A DNA stretch of 64,000 nucleotides, from assembly GCA_910585715.1 (NCBI GenBank), contig CAJUEX010000012.1, forward strand, positions 8,356-72,355, written 5' to 3'. Positions 34,573 to 43,707 of the stretch are shown here, one piece after another. The position numbers and the translations under genes are program-made. A model generated the notes under the pieces. That model was not told where the DNA came from, made no database searches, and saw nothing but the letters and a program-made list of their open reading frames with translations. Numbering within the stretch: position 1 is the stretch's first letter; every line of letters begins with the position of its first letter. Source of the DNA: an uncultured Lachnospiraceae bacterium. GTDB lineage: Bacteria; Bacillota; Clostridia; Lachnospirales; Lachnospiraceae.

Positions 34573-35511
34573 TCATTCCGCCATATTTATCTTGCCTTCC
34601 ATAAACTCCAGAATTTTCTCCAAGTCATACCCAAACTGCCCCTTATCCACCCAAATCACATTTCTCTCCCGGCGAAACCAGGTAAGCTGCCTTTTGGCAA
34701 AGTGCCGTGTATCTCTTTTAATGAAATACACCGCCTGTTCCAAATCATATTCTCCCTCCAGATAGGCAAGTATTTCCTTATACCCAAGCCCCTGCATGGA
34801 AACCATATTTTTGTGACAGCCCATGTCTTTCAGCTTTTTCACCTCTTCCACAAGTCCTGCCGCAAGCATGCTGTCCACCCGTTTATCAATATTCTTATAA
34901 AGCCGTTCCCTTTCATCCGTCAGCACAAAAAATGCAGCCTGATAGGGAGACTCTTTTTGTCTTTGCAGCCTGTTATGCTCCGAAATCTTTTCCTTTGTGA
35001 GCCTGTAATATTCGATAGCGCGGATTACCCGCTTTACATTATTTTCATGGATTTCCTCTGCAGCCTCCGGGTCGATTTCCCGAAGCATTTCATGCAGGAA
35101 AGGGGCACCCTTTTCTTTGGCAATCTGCTCCAGCTCTGCGCGGATTTCCGTGTTATCGTCATTTTCCGTAAAATCGATATCATACAGCAGCGCCTGAATA
35201 TAAAAGCCCGTTCCGCCCACTAAAACAGGTATCTTTCCTTTGGCATAAACTGCTTCCATGGCTTCTTTTGCCAAATCTTTAAAAACCCGCACGGAAAATT
35301 CCTCAAAGGGGCTTAAACAGTCTATCAGATAATGGGGAATCCCCTGCATTTCCTCTTTTTTTATTTTGGCAGAGCCGATATCCATATGCCGGTACACCTG
35401 CATGGAATCAGCGGAGATAATTTCCCCGCCAATCCGCTTTGCTAACTTTATGGACAATTCTGTTTTTCCCACACCGGTAGGCCCGGCTAAAATAATCAGC
35501 TTTTTTTTCAT
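34573..35511 (-). CDS. miaA: tRNA dimethylallyltransferase
   Basis: This 312-residue enzyme adds the dimethylallyl group to A37 of tRNAs reading UNN codons. The P-loop AGPTGVGKTELSIKLA (8-23), the SADSMQVYRHMDIGSAK segment and the VGGTGFYIQALLYDIDF motif are present. The product is the substrate of MiaB, whose gene is about 6 kb upstream on the same strand. It overlaps mutL by 4 bp, the standard mutS-mutL-miaA order. Confidence 0.97.
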   Translation of the reverse strand: MKKKLIILAGPTGVGKTELSIKLAKRIGGEIISADSMQVYRHMDIGSAKIKKEEMQGIPHYLIDCLSPFEEFSVRVFKDLAKEAMEAVYAKGKIPVLVGGTGFYIQALLYDIDFTENDDNTEIRAELEQIAKEKGAPFLHEMLREIDPEAAEEIHENNVKRVIRAIEYYRLTKEKISEHNRLQRQKESPYQAAFFVLTDERERLYKNIDKRVDSMLAAGLVEEVKKLKDMGCHKNMVSMQGLGYKEILAYLEGEYDLEQAVYFIKRDTRHFAKRQLTWFRRERNVIWVDKGQFGYDLEKILEFMEGKINMAE

Positions 35512-37667
35512 GATACGACCCTTTTAAACTTTTTCTCAATTTCATATTTGGACATGGAAATAATGGTAGGCCTTCCATGAGGGCAATGGTATGGATTTTC
35601 CAAAGTAAATAACGTATCCACTAATTCCTTTGCTTCCGCCATGGACAAATCCTGTCCGCCCTTTACCGCAGCCTTACAGGACATGCTTGCCAGCTTTTGC
35701 AAAATCAACTGATTGTCCCCTTTTACCGGAAATTCCAAAAGCTCGTCAATGGTTTCCAGAAACAGCTCCTTTTCCCCATAGCCATATAGATTAGCGGGAA
35801 CTGCCCGAAGGGCAAATTCTTCCCCGCCAAACTCCTCTATTTCAAAGCCCATGGACGTAAAATGCTCCTCATACTCCTGCAGCACCGCCTGTTCCTTATC
35901 TGACAGGGTGACGATAACCGGCGGATTCAATAACTGGGATTCCACCGTTCCTTCCTTTAATTTCTTCATAAACATTTCATACATGACTTTTTCATGAGCT
36001 GCATGCTGGTCAATGATATACAGCTTATCCTTCAAGGTTACAAGCCAGTAGGTTTTAAAAATCTGTCCCAGAATCTGATATTCTTCCTTTGCCTCATCTG
36101 TAAAAAAGGAATCCTCAAATAAATTCAGCTGTTCGCTTGTATCTACAAGAATCTGGTCCTTTTGCTTAATAATATTGGAATGCAGCTTTTCTTCCCTTGC
36201 TGCTTTAGAAGGCTCTTCCCTTCCAAATATTTTTGCCGGCATGGTATTTGACTGCTGTTCCGGTTTGAAATCTTCAAAGAACAATTCTTTTCCGGATTGG
36301 GACTTTCCTGCCGGTTCAGTACCTACACCTCTGTTCAGACATCCTTCCTTATCCAAATCGGGAGCTTTCTCTGTAATTTCACTGCCGTTCATCCCCACAG
36401 GCTTTTGAATGTCTGACATATTCTCTGTTTTTTGGCCAGAAGTTATCTCCCTTTGCGTTTCCCCATTTTTCATGTTCCCAGGCTGTCCATCCGCCATGTT
36501 CTCTGCCTTCTGCCCATTTGTCATCGAAGCTTTGCCTGCATAATATCCGGAGGTTTCAAAAACCCTGCCGGCACGCTTTGTTTCAAAGGGCTCCGGGATT
36601 TCTTTCGTCAAAAGCCGCTCTCTTGCAGCAGCTTCCTTTTTTGTTTCCTTTTCCTCTTCCCCCATTTCCGGAATAAAATCCTTATGACTCATGGCATCCT
36701 TTACCGCTTCCGAAAAGAACTTTGCTATGGTCTCCGGTCCGGTAATGCGTATTTCCATTTTGGTAGGATGGACGTTGACATCAATCCGCCTTGTATCAAT
36801 GGTAAAATAAAGCACTGCAAAAGGATATTTATGCTGCATCACATACTGTCTGCAGCCTTCCTCCAGAGCTGCGGAAAGAATCCGGCTCTTTACATATCTT
36901 CCGTTGACGAAAAAGATTTCAAAGGTTCTGGTTGCCCTGTTTAACACCGGCTTACCCAGATACCCCTTTATATGAATGCCTTCCATTTCCGCTTCCATGG
37001 GTACTAAGTTAGCCGCCGCTTCCTTTCCATAAAGCCGGTAAATAATTTCTCCCACATCTCCGTTTCCCGACGTATAAAATTTGGTCTGTCCGTTGCTTAT
37101 GAATTTAAAGGAAATATCCGGTTTTGACAGGGCGATTCTCTGCATCAGGTCGCCGATATAACCTGCCTCCGTCATATTAGTCTTTAAAAACTTCCTTCTG
37201 GCAGGGGTATTATAAAATATATTTCTGGCAACCACTGTAGTGCCGTCAGGAGCGCCTACGTCCTCAGGCTCTTCCATTTTACCGCCGTTACATTGGATTC
37301 GGGTGCCTACAAAAGCTGCAGAAATCTTTGTAATCAGCTCTACCTGACAGACTGCGCTTATACTGGATAAAGCTTCTCCCCGAAAGCCAAGGCTCTGAAT
37401 GGTTTCCAAATCCTCTTCCGTCTGTATCTTGCTGGTGGCATGTCTTAAAAAAGCCTTTGTAATCTGGCTTTTTTCAATACCACAGCCGTTATCCGTCACC
37501 CGGATAAGACTTGTTCCCCCATCCTTTATTTCCACCGTGATAATATCCGCTCCGGCATCTATGGAATTTTCCACCAGCTCCTTTACAATGCTGGAAGGGC
37601 GTTCCACCACTTCTCCGGCTGCTATTTTGTCTACGGTTATTTCATCTAATACATGAATGACTGCCAT
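35508..37667 (-). CDS. mutL: DNA mismatch repair protein MutL
   Basis: This 719-residue protein has the N-terminal GHKL ATPase domain (ELVENSIDAGAD, TDNGCGI, GFRGEALSSIS, to about 330) and a C-terminal dimerisation/endonuclease domain (about 520-715) with DQHAAHEKVMYE and ending in CPHGRPTI. The DQHA(x)2E and CPHGRP motifs indicate the nicking-endonuclease type found in bacteria lacking MutH. The linker (about 370-500) is low-complexity with repeated GQKxENMxD-like units. It lies between mutS and miaA. Confidence 0.97.
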   Translation of the reverse strand: MAVIHVLDEITVDKIAAGEVVERPSSIVKELVENSIDAGADIITVEIKDGGTSLIRVTDNGCGIEKSQITKAFLRHATSKIQTEEDLETIQSLGFRGEALSSISAVCQVELITKISAAFVGTRIQCNGGKMEEPEDVGAPDGTTVVARNIFYNTPARRKFLKTNMTEAGYIGDLMQRIALSKPDISFKFISNGQTKFYTSGNGDVGEIIYRLYGKEAAANLVPMEAEMEGIHIKGYLGKPVLNRATRTFEIFFVNGRYVKSRILSAALEEGCRQYVMQHKYPFAVLYFTIDTRRIDVNVHPTKMEIRITGPETIAKFFSEAVKDAMSHKDFIPEMGEEEKETKKEAAARERLLTKEIPEPFETKRAGRVFETSGYYAGKASMTNGQKAENMADGQPGNMKNGETQREITSGQKTENMSDIQKPVGMNGSEITEKAPDLDKEGCLNRGVGTEPAGKSQSGKELFFEDFKPEQQSNTMPAKIFGREEPSKAAREEKLHSNIIKQKDQILVDTSEQLNLFEDSFFTDEAKEEYQILGQIFKTYWLVTLKDKLYIIDQHAAHEKVMYEMFMKKLKEGTVESQLLNPPVIVTLSDKEQAVLQEYEEHFTSMGFEIEEFGGEEFALRAVPANLYGYGEKELFLETIDELLEFPVKGDNQLILQKLASMSCKAAVKGGQDLSMAEAKELVDTLFTLENPYHCPHGRPTIISMSKYEIEKKFKRVVS

Positions 37668-37986
37668 GATTTTCTCCTATATGCTGCATTTTCTCATATA
37701 TATTGTTTTTCTTCTATAACGTTTCATTTTCTTTTATATGTTGCTTTTTCTTTCATGAAGTGAAATGCTTCAGTTTTTTTATTCTCATTTATACTTTTTA
37801 ATTAATTTATATATTTTAAATTTTTTTTATTTTTTTCTGTTCCGGCTATTTCCAGCCTCCATTTCTTTTTCCATTCTGCGTCTGATTTGTACAAAACCTG
37901 CCAAAACCATTTACAGGCATGTTTATCCCGGTGACTTCCAAGGTTTTCTAAGCTTTTCCTAAATTTTTCTAAGTCTTTTACAAACC
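37668..37986. other. AT-rich gap between mutS and mutL
   Basis: No convincing gene is seen. A TGAAG/CTTCA hairpin followed by seven T (37756-37780) would terminate plus-strand transcription, although no plus-strand gene precedes it. A 63-codon minus frame starting GTG at 37993 lacks a ribosome site and overlaps the mutS end. The 3' part has several CTAAG/TTCTAAG-type repeats. Confidence 0.5.
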
Positions 37987-40632
37987 TTACCACCGGTTTT
38001 TCACCAGATTCTGCAGCTTATATAAAGTATTTAAGGCATCCAATGGAGTCAGGTTTGAAATATCCACCTGAGAAAGCTCTTTAATAATGTCCTCATCTTT
38101 TACCGTATCAAACAATGTCATCTGCTCCAAATCCACCTGGTCATAGGACTTTACCTTTTTCTTATCCTGCTTTGTATCTATTGAAATAGCCTGCACCTTT
38201 TCCGTAATATCATTGTCGCTAATCTGTTCAGCAATTTCCTTTGCCCTGTCAATGACCACATCCGGCACCCCGGCAAGCTTTGCCACCTGAATGCCATAGC
38301 TTTTATCTGCCCCGCCCTTGATAATCCGGCGCAAAAATACAATATCGTCCCCTTTTTCCTTTACCGCAATGCAATAATTGTTTACATTGTTCATTTTTCC
38401 TTCCAGCTCGGTAAGCTCATGGTAATGGGTAGCAAATAAGGTTTTTGCACCAAGAAGCCGTTTGTTGCTTATATGCTCAATAACCGCCCAGGCAATGGAA
38501 AGCCCGTCAAAGGTAGAAGTTCCCCTTCCGATTTCATCCAGTATCAAAAGGCTGTTTGCGGTTGCGTTTCTTAAGATATTGGCTACCTCATTCATTTCCA
38601 CCATAAAGGTACTCTGTCCGCTTGCCAAATCATCTGAAGCGCCCACTCTTGTAAATATCCGGTCCACTATACCGATATCAGCGCTGGCCGCCGGAACAAA
38701 GCTGCCAATCTGGGTCATCAGCACAATCAGGGCGCTTTGACGCATATAAGTGGATTTTCCCGCCATATTGGGGCCTGTAATAATGGAAATAAGATGTTTT
38801 CCGCTGTCTAAAAAGGTATCGTTGGCAATGAACATATCATTAACTATCATTTTCTCCACTACCGGATGCCTTCCGCCTTTGATATGTATGGTTCCTTTTT
38901 CATTCAGCTTTGGCCGCACATAATTATTCCGCTCCGCCACATAAGCAAGGGAGGTGAACACATCAAGCCTTGCAACCGCCTTTGCGGTTTTCTGTATGCG
39001 CTCTACCGCCTCCCCTATCCGGTCCCTGATGCTGCAATACAGCTCATACTCCAGTCCATACAGCTTATCCTCTGCATTTAAGATAGTGTCCTCTAACTCC
39101 TTCAGCCTTGGTGTAGTATACCGTTCCGCATTGGCTAATGTCTGCTTCCGGATATAATCCTCCGGCACCAAATCCTTATAGGAGTTAGTCACTTCAAAAT
39201 AATAGCCGAATACTTTGTTATATTTTACTTTTAAATTTTTAATGCCGGTTCTTTCCCTGTCTTCATTTTCCAGCTGGGCAAGCCAGGTCTTTCCCTGGGT
39301 CTTTGCCTGCCTTAAGCTGTCCACCGTTTCATGGAAGCCCTCTTTGATAATGCCGCCCTCTTTGATGGCAATAGGAGGTTCCTCTATTATGGCGTCCTGT
39401 ATCAATGTATAAATATCCGACAGGTCGTCTATTCCCTGCTGAATATCAGTTAGCAATGGCTTACTAAATCCCTCCAGCACTGTTTTAATATGGGGAAGCA
39501 TTTCCAGAGAATTGCAAAAAGCAATCAAATCCCTTGGATTTGCTGTCTTATAGCTGATTTTCCCAAGCAGCCTCTCCAAATCGTAAATGGGATTCAGGTA
39601 TTCCCGAAGCTCGTCCCGGCAAATCATATTCTCATTCAGTTCTTCTATGGCGTCCAGCCTTTTTTCGATTTCTTCCTTTTCCACAAGAGGCTGCTCCACA
39701 TAGGTTCTTAACATCCTTGCCCCCATGGCGGTTTTGGTCTTGTCAAGAACCCATAAAAGGGAGCCCCTTTTCTGTTTTTCCCGCAAAGTTTCCACCAGTT
39801 CCAGATTTCTTCTGGTGGAACTGTCAAGCAGCATGTATTTGCTGGCTATGTAAGGATTTAAATGGGTAATATGGCTTAAGGAGCTTTTCTGGGTCTCATA
39901 CAAGTATTGCAGCACCGCCCCTGCACTGATAAGCCCCGCCGGAAAATCATCAATTCCAAGAGCCGTCATGGTATTCACATGAAAATGCTTCAATAACAGC
40001 TTCTTACACGTATCGTCATCAAAATACCATGCCTCCAGATGATATACGGTAATATTCAGTCTTCCCCTTAAGTCCTCCACATCTATGCCGCTGACTAAAA
40101 AACCATCGTTGCAAACGATTTCCGTAGGCATGAATTTATTGATTTCATCCAACAGCTTCTTATTGTCTTCCACTTCCGTCACATAAAAGTCCCCGGTGGT
40201 AATGTCGATAACGGAAATGCCGATTTTATCGGAAAGATGCACCACACACATAAGATAATTGTTTTTTGTTTCCTCCAAAGCCTGCATATTCAGATTGGTG
40301 CCGGGGGTGACGATGCGCACCACATCTCTTTTTACAATTCCTTTTGCAAGCTTTGGATCTTCCAGCTGCTCGCAGATGGCTACTTTATAGCCTTTGGATA
40401 CAAGCTTATTTAAATAACCGTCCACCGCATGATATGGAATGCCGCACATGGGCGCCCTTTCCTCTAATCCGCAGTTCTTTCCGGTCAATGTAATTTCCAG
40501 TTCCTTAGAAGCAGTCAGGGCGTCCTCGAAAAACATTTCATAGAAATCCCCCAGCCGGTAGAAAAGAATGCAGTCCTTATACTGCTCCTTTGTTTCCAGA
40601 TACTGCTTCATCATTGGTGTTAATTCTGCCAC
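37987..40632 (-). CDS. mutS: DNA mismatch recognition ATPase MutS
   Basis: This 881-residue MutS1 protein has the mismatch-binding N-terminal domain with the DNA-wedge motif GDFYEMFFEDA (Phe-x-Glu), core and clamp domains, and the ABC ATPase with ITGPNMAGKSTYMRQ, FMVEMNEVANIL and LLILDEIGRGTSTFDGLSIAW. A helix-turn-helix dimer motif and a C-terminal tail follow. It initiates repair with MutL. Confidence 0.98.
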   Translation of the reverse strand: MAELTPMMKQYLETKEQYKDCILFYRLGDFYEMFFEDALTASKELEITLTGKNCGLEERAPMCGIPYHAVDGYLNKLVSKGYKVAICEQLEDPKLAKGIVKRDVVRIVTPGTNLNMQALEETKNNYLMCVVHLSDKIGISVIDITTGDFYVTEVEDNKKLLDEINKFMPTEIVCNDGFLVSGIDVEDLRGRLNITVYHLEAWYFDDDTCKKLLLKHFHVNTMTALGIDDFPAGLISAGAVLQYLYETQKSSLSHITHLNPYIASKYMLLDSSTRRNLELVETLREKQKRGSLLWVLDKTKTAMGARMLRTYVEQPLVEKEEIEKRLDAIEELNENMICRDELREYLNPIYDLERLLGKISYKTANPRDLIAFCNSLEMLPHIKTVLEGFSKPLLTDIQQGIDDLSDIYTLIQDAIIEEPPIAIKEGGIIKEGFHETVDSLRQAKTQGKTWLAQLENEDRERTGIKNLKVKYNKVFGYYFEVTNSYKDLVPEDYIRKQTLANAERYTTPRLKELEDTILNAEDKLYGLEYELYCSIRDRIGEAVERIQKTAKAVARLDVFTSLAYVAERNNYVRPKLNEKGTIHIKGGRHPVVEKMIVNDMFIANDTFLDSGKHLISIITGPNMAGKSTYMRQSALIVLMTQIGSFVPAASADIGIVDRIFTRVGASDDLASGQSTFMVEMNEVANILRNATANSLLILDEIGRGTSTFDGLSIAWAVIEHISNKRLLGAKTLFATHYHELTELEGKMNNVNNYCIAVKEKGDDIVFLRRIIKGGADKSYGIQVAKLAGVPDVVIDRAKEIAEQISDNDITEKVQAISIDTKQDKKKVKSYDQVDLEQMTLFDTVKDEDIIKELSQVDISNLTPLDALNTLYKLQNLVKNRW

Positions 40633-40725
40633 TTATATAACTCTCCTGTTCTTATGCTTTTCTTCGTACTTCCACGATTATAGCACTTTTGAAAGAATTT
40701 TTCACCATTTGTAATAAAATTATTA

Positions 40726-40862
40726 AATAAAAACGCAGCAGTGCTAAGCTCGAAAATACCTCGCTAAGCGCTGGCGTTTTTATAGGGACTCCTTTAGAAA
40801 TCACTTTCTGCCTGCCACCGGTTCTGATTCCTGTGGAGGAAAGCGGAGGGCTGAACTGCTAC
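40726..40862. repeat. Family A fold-back element, copy 4, one arm missing
   Basis: The core is in the opposite orientation to copies 1 and 6 (GCTAAGCTCGAAAATACCTC), followed by an arm ending GGGCTGAACTGCTAC. The partner arm is absent, so the element begins abruptly in an A-rich tract near the mutS start. Confidence 0.8.
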
Positions 40863-40902
40863 ATAAAAATTTATCTATCGTCCATAGAAAGAGATGCAGA
40901 AA

Positions 40903-41025
40903 CTGCCGGATAGAAGTCTTATGAACCTCTATAAAACAATAATCACTGCATGCGTGTTTCCACCCATGAACCCGACCATATCTTTATAGAGCGCGAGTAT
41001 TGCTCATAAGACTTCTATCCGGCAG
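40903..41025. repeat. Fold-back element of a second type (family B)
   Basis: GCCGGATAGAAGTCTTATGA (40905-40924) has a perfect inverted copy at 41004-41023, extended by CT/AG. Inside is a second perfect stem, CTCTATAAA/TTTATAGAG (40927-40935 and 40983-40991). The loop contains GCATGCGTGTTTCCACCCAT. There is no similarity to the family A core. It lies 65 bp beyond the miaB stop codon. Confidence 0.85.
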
Positions 41026-41090
41026 CTTCTATATTTTCCATCTTACTTTTTAATTGGAAAATTGCTGAATTGTCAAAAACCAAACAGAAA

Positions 41091-42536
41091 TTATATCATT
41101 TCTCCTAAATAATAAAATCCTTTACATTCTTTTAACTTTACAGGAACAATTTTTCCGATAAGGGAAGAATCTCCTTTAAAATGAACCAATGTATTATTGG
41201 ACAGTCTTCCTGTTACCAATGTTTCATCCTGCTCGTTGATTTCTTCCACCAGCGCTTCGGCAGTCTGTCCTGTTAACAGCCGGACTCTTTCTCTTGCTGT
41301 TTCCTGTACCACCTTTAAAAGCCTGTCAAAGTTTTCCTTTACTTCCTCTTGCGGAACCTGATTTTCCATTGCTGCCGCAGGGGTTCCTGTTCTTTTGGAA
41401 TAAATGAAAGTAAAGGCATTGTCATACTGAACACGTTTTACCACGTCAATGGTTTCATCTACGTCTTCTTTGGTTTCTCCCGGAAATCCCACAATAATAT
41501 CTGTAGTAATGGACAAATCAGGGATTTCCTTTCTTAATTTGCAGGCAAGCTCCAGATAGCTTTCCTTCGTATACACCCGGTTCATGGCTTTTAAAATCCT
41601 GGTAGAACCGGATTGAAGGGGGAGATGAAGATGTCGGCATATTTTTTTTGATTCCTTCATAACCTGTATCAGCTCATCCGACAAATCCTTTGGATGTGAC
41701 GTCATAAAGCGGATACGTTTCAATCCGTCAATTTTTTCAATTCCCCTCAGCAATTCCGCAAAAGTCATAGGCTCTTCTAAATTTTTCCCGTAGGAATTTA
41801 CATTCTGTCCAAGCAGCATAACTTCCACAACACCTTCTGCCACAAGGTCCTTGATTTCCTTTATGATATCCTTGGGATTACGGCTTCTCTCCCTACCCCT
41901 CACGTAAGGCACGATACAATAACTGCAAAAGTTATTACAGCCAAACATAATGTTAATGCCGGATTTAAAAGCATATTTCCGTTCCACCGGCAGATTTTCC
42001 ACAATCTGATCCGTATCCTTCCAGATATCAATAATCATGTCTTCAGTTGTAAGCATTGCCACCAAAAGCTCCGGAAACTTGTATATATTATGGGTACCGA
42101 AAATCAAATCGACAAAAGAGTAACTTTTTTTAATCGTTTCTATTACGGATGGCTCTTGCATCATACAGCCGCAAAGAGCTATTTTTTTATGGGGGGTTTT
42201 CTTTTTCATACTATTCAGATTGCCGAGTCTTCCGTATACTCTTTGATTGGCATTGTCCCTTACGGTACAGGTATTGTAAATAACAAGATCCGCCATATCT
42301 TCTGTTGCTGCTTCATAACCCGCAAGCTCTAAAATACCTGTCAGCTTTTCTGAATCCCTTGCATTCATCTGACACCCGAAGGTGGTAACACAATAGGTAA
42401 GTTTCCGTTTCTGCTGTTTTTCAAGCTGTGCTGTAAGCTTCCTTGCCATTGCAATAAAATAGTATTGTCTGTCCGGTTCGCTTTCTGGTGGCTCTACCAT
42501 TTCCTGAAATTGTTCAAGCTCTATGTTTTGTAACAT
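41091..42536 (-). CDS. miaB: tRNA-2-methylthio-N6-dimethylallyladenosine synthase
   Basis: This 481-residue radical SAM methylthiotransferase has an N-terminal UPF0004 domain with three cysteines (CVTTFGCQMN, YNTCTVRD, LCGCM), the radical SAM CNNFCSYCIVP cluster motif (CxxxCxxC) and a C-terminal TRAM domain (about 410-480). It converts i6A37, made by MiaA, into ms2i6A37. It begins with about 55 extra N-terminal residues, common in Clostridia. Confidence 0.96.
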   Translation of the reverse strand: MLQNIELEQFQEMVEPPESEPDRQYYFIAMARKLTAQLEKQQKRKLTYCVTTFGCQMNARDSEKLTGILELAGYEAATEDMADLVIYNTCTVRDNANQRVYGRLGNLNSMKKKTPHKKIALCGCMMQEPSVIETIKKSYSFVDLIFGTHNIYKFPELLVAMLTTEDMIIDIWKDTDQIVENLPVERKYAFKSGINIMFGCNNFCSYCIVPYVRGRERSRNPKDIIKEIKDLVAEGVVEVMLLGQNVNSYGKNLEEPMTFAELLRGIEKIDGLKRIRFMTSHPKDLSDELIQVMKESKKICRHLHLPLQSGSTRILKAMNRVYTKESYLELACKLRKEIPDLSITTDIIVGFPGETKEDVDETIDVVKRVQYDNAFTFIYSKRTGTPAAAMENQVPQEEVKENFDRLLKVVQETARERVRLLTGQTAEALVEEINEQDETLVTGRLSNNTLVHFKGDSSLIGKIVPVKLKECKGFYYLGEMI

Positions 42537-42650
42537 CTTCTACTCCTTTTCGCACAAAGGAGCCGCCATACAAGTGTATTGTATCACAGCCCCTGTTTCT
42601 CTTAAATACCGTTACATGGTATGAAATGACCGTTCGTTGTTTCTGTGGTT

Positions 42651-43511
42651 CTATATAATATTCCGTATCCCTTCGCATATCTTCCCTGCCACCGCCGGAT
42701 TATTCATGGTATACAGATGGATTCCATCAATATCATTCACCAGTAAATCAATAATCTGGCTTAGAGCATATGACATTCCCGCATCAAAAAGCGCTTCTTT
42801 GTTATCCTCAAACTTATGGATAATTTTTTGAAAACGCACGGGAAAAGAGGCTCCGCACATAGTTACCATCCTCTTTATCTGGGCTGCATTGATTACCGGC
42901 ATGATTCCCGGAATAATGGGGACGTTGATACCGCCAATCCTGCAGTCTTCAACAAAACGATAGAAATAATCGTTATCAAAGAACAGCTGGGAAAGCAACA
43001 CTTGTGCTCCTGCATCCACTTTTTTCTTTAAATTCCTGATTTCGCTGATTCGGTTTTCTGACTCCGGATGACATTCCGGATAACAGGCTCCTGCAATACA
43101 AAAATCTCCCCTTTGTTTTAGGTATTCCGTTAAATCGGAAGCATGCTTAAAATCTTCCTTTTCCTGAATATCAGGATTCTTATCCCCTCTTAGAGCAAGC
43201 ACGTTTTGGATGCCTTCCTCTGTCAGGACCTTTGAAAATTCGTCTATTTCCGACTTGTCATAGCTGAGGCAGGTCAGATGCACTACCGGCTCCACCTGAT
43301 ATTCATATTTGATTTTCTTTGCCAGTTCTATTGTGCGGTTGCAGTTTGAACTGCCTCCGGCGCCAAATGTCACGCTGATAAAATCAGGCTTCAATTCACA
43401 TAAAACTTCCAAAGTGGCATCGATATTTTTCAGCTCGCTGTCCTTTTTCGGGGGAAAAATCTCAAAGGACAGACTTCTCTTGTTTTTACTGTATATTTCT
43501 GAAATTTTCAT
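42651..43511 (-). CDS. metF: Methylenetetrahydrofolate reductase
   Basis: This 286-residue TIM-barrel flavoprotein has SFEIFPPKKDSEL, SVTFGAGGSSNCNRT and NVLALRGDKNPD, all typical of MetF. It reduces 5,10-methylene-THF to 5-methyl-THF for methionine synthesis or the methyl branch of acetogenesis. It is close to the 5-formyl-THF cyclo-ligase gene, giving a small folate group. The family A element and proA lie just upstream of it. Confidence 0.93.
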   Translation of the reverse strand: MKISEIYSKNKRSLSFEIFPPKKDSELKNIDATLEVLCELKPDFISVTFGAGGSSNCNRTIELAKKIKYEYQVEPVVHLTCLSYDKSEIDEFSKVLTEEGIQNVLALRGDKNPDIQEKEDFKHASDLTEYLKQRGDFCIAGACYPECHPESENRISEIRNLKKKVDAGAQVLLSQLFFDNDYFYRFVEDCRIGGINVPIIPGIMPVINAAQIKRMVTMCGASFPVRFQKIIHKFEDNKEALFDAGMSYALSQIIDLLVNDIDGIHLYTMNNPAVAGKICEGIRNII

Positions 43512-43560
43512 TTCTATTTCCCTTTCTTTTGCTTCCTGAAAGAAGCAGGTGAATTTGTAA

Positions 43561-43707
43561 CCGTTCAGACAGCAGATTTTCCTGCAGTTGTCCGGGGATC
43601 TTTTGTCAGAATATGATTTCTTAAGGAGTCCTTATAAAAACGCCAGTAGTTAGTGCACTGATACAGTACACTAGGTTTTTTCGAGCTTCGCACTGTTGCG
43701 TTTTTGT
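43561..43707. repeat. Family A fold-back element, copy 5, truncated at the proA stop
   Basis: The left arm (CCGTTCAGACAGCAG...) and a variant core with a TTAGTGCACTGATACAG tip are present. The sequence follows the family through GCGTTTTTGTC and then changes directly into the proA stop codon (TAG at 43708-43710), so the right arm is absent. Confidence 0.75.

Noticed and set aside
37802..37993. 63-codon minus frame between mutS and mutL
   Set aside because: GTG start without a ribosome site, overlap with the mutS end and no recognisable family.
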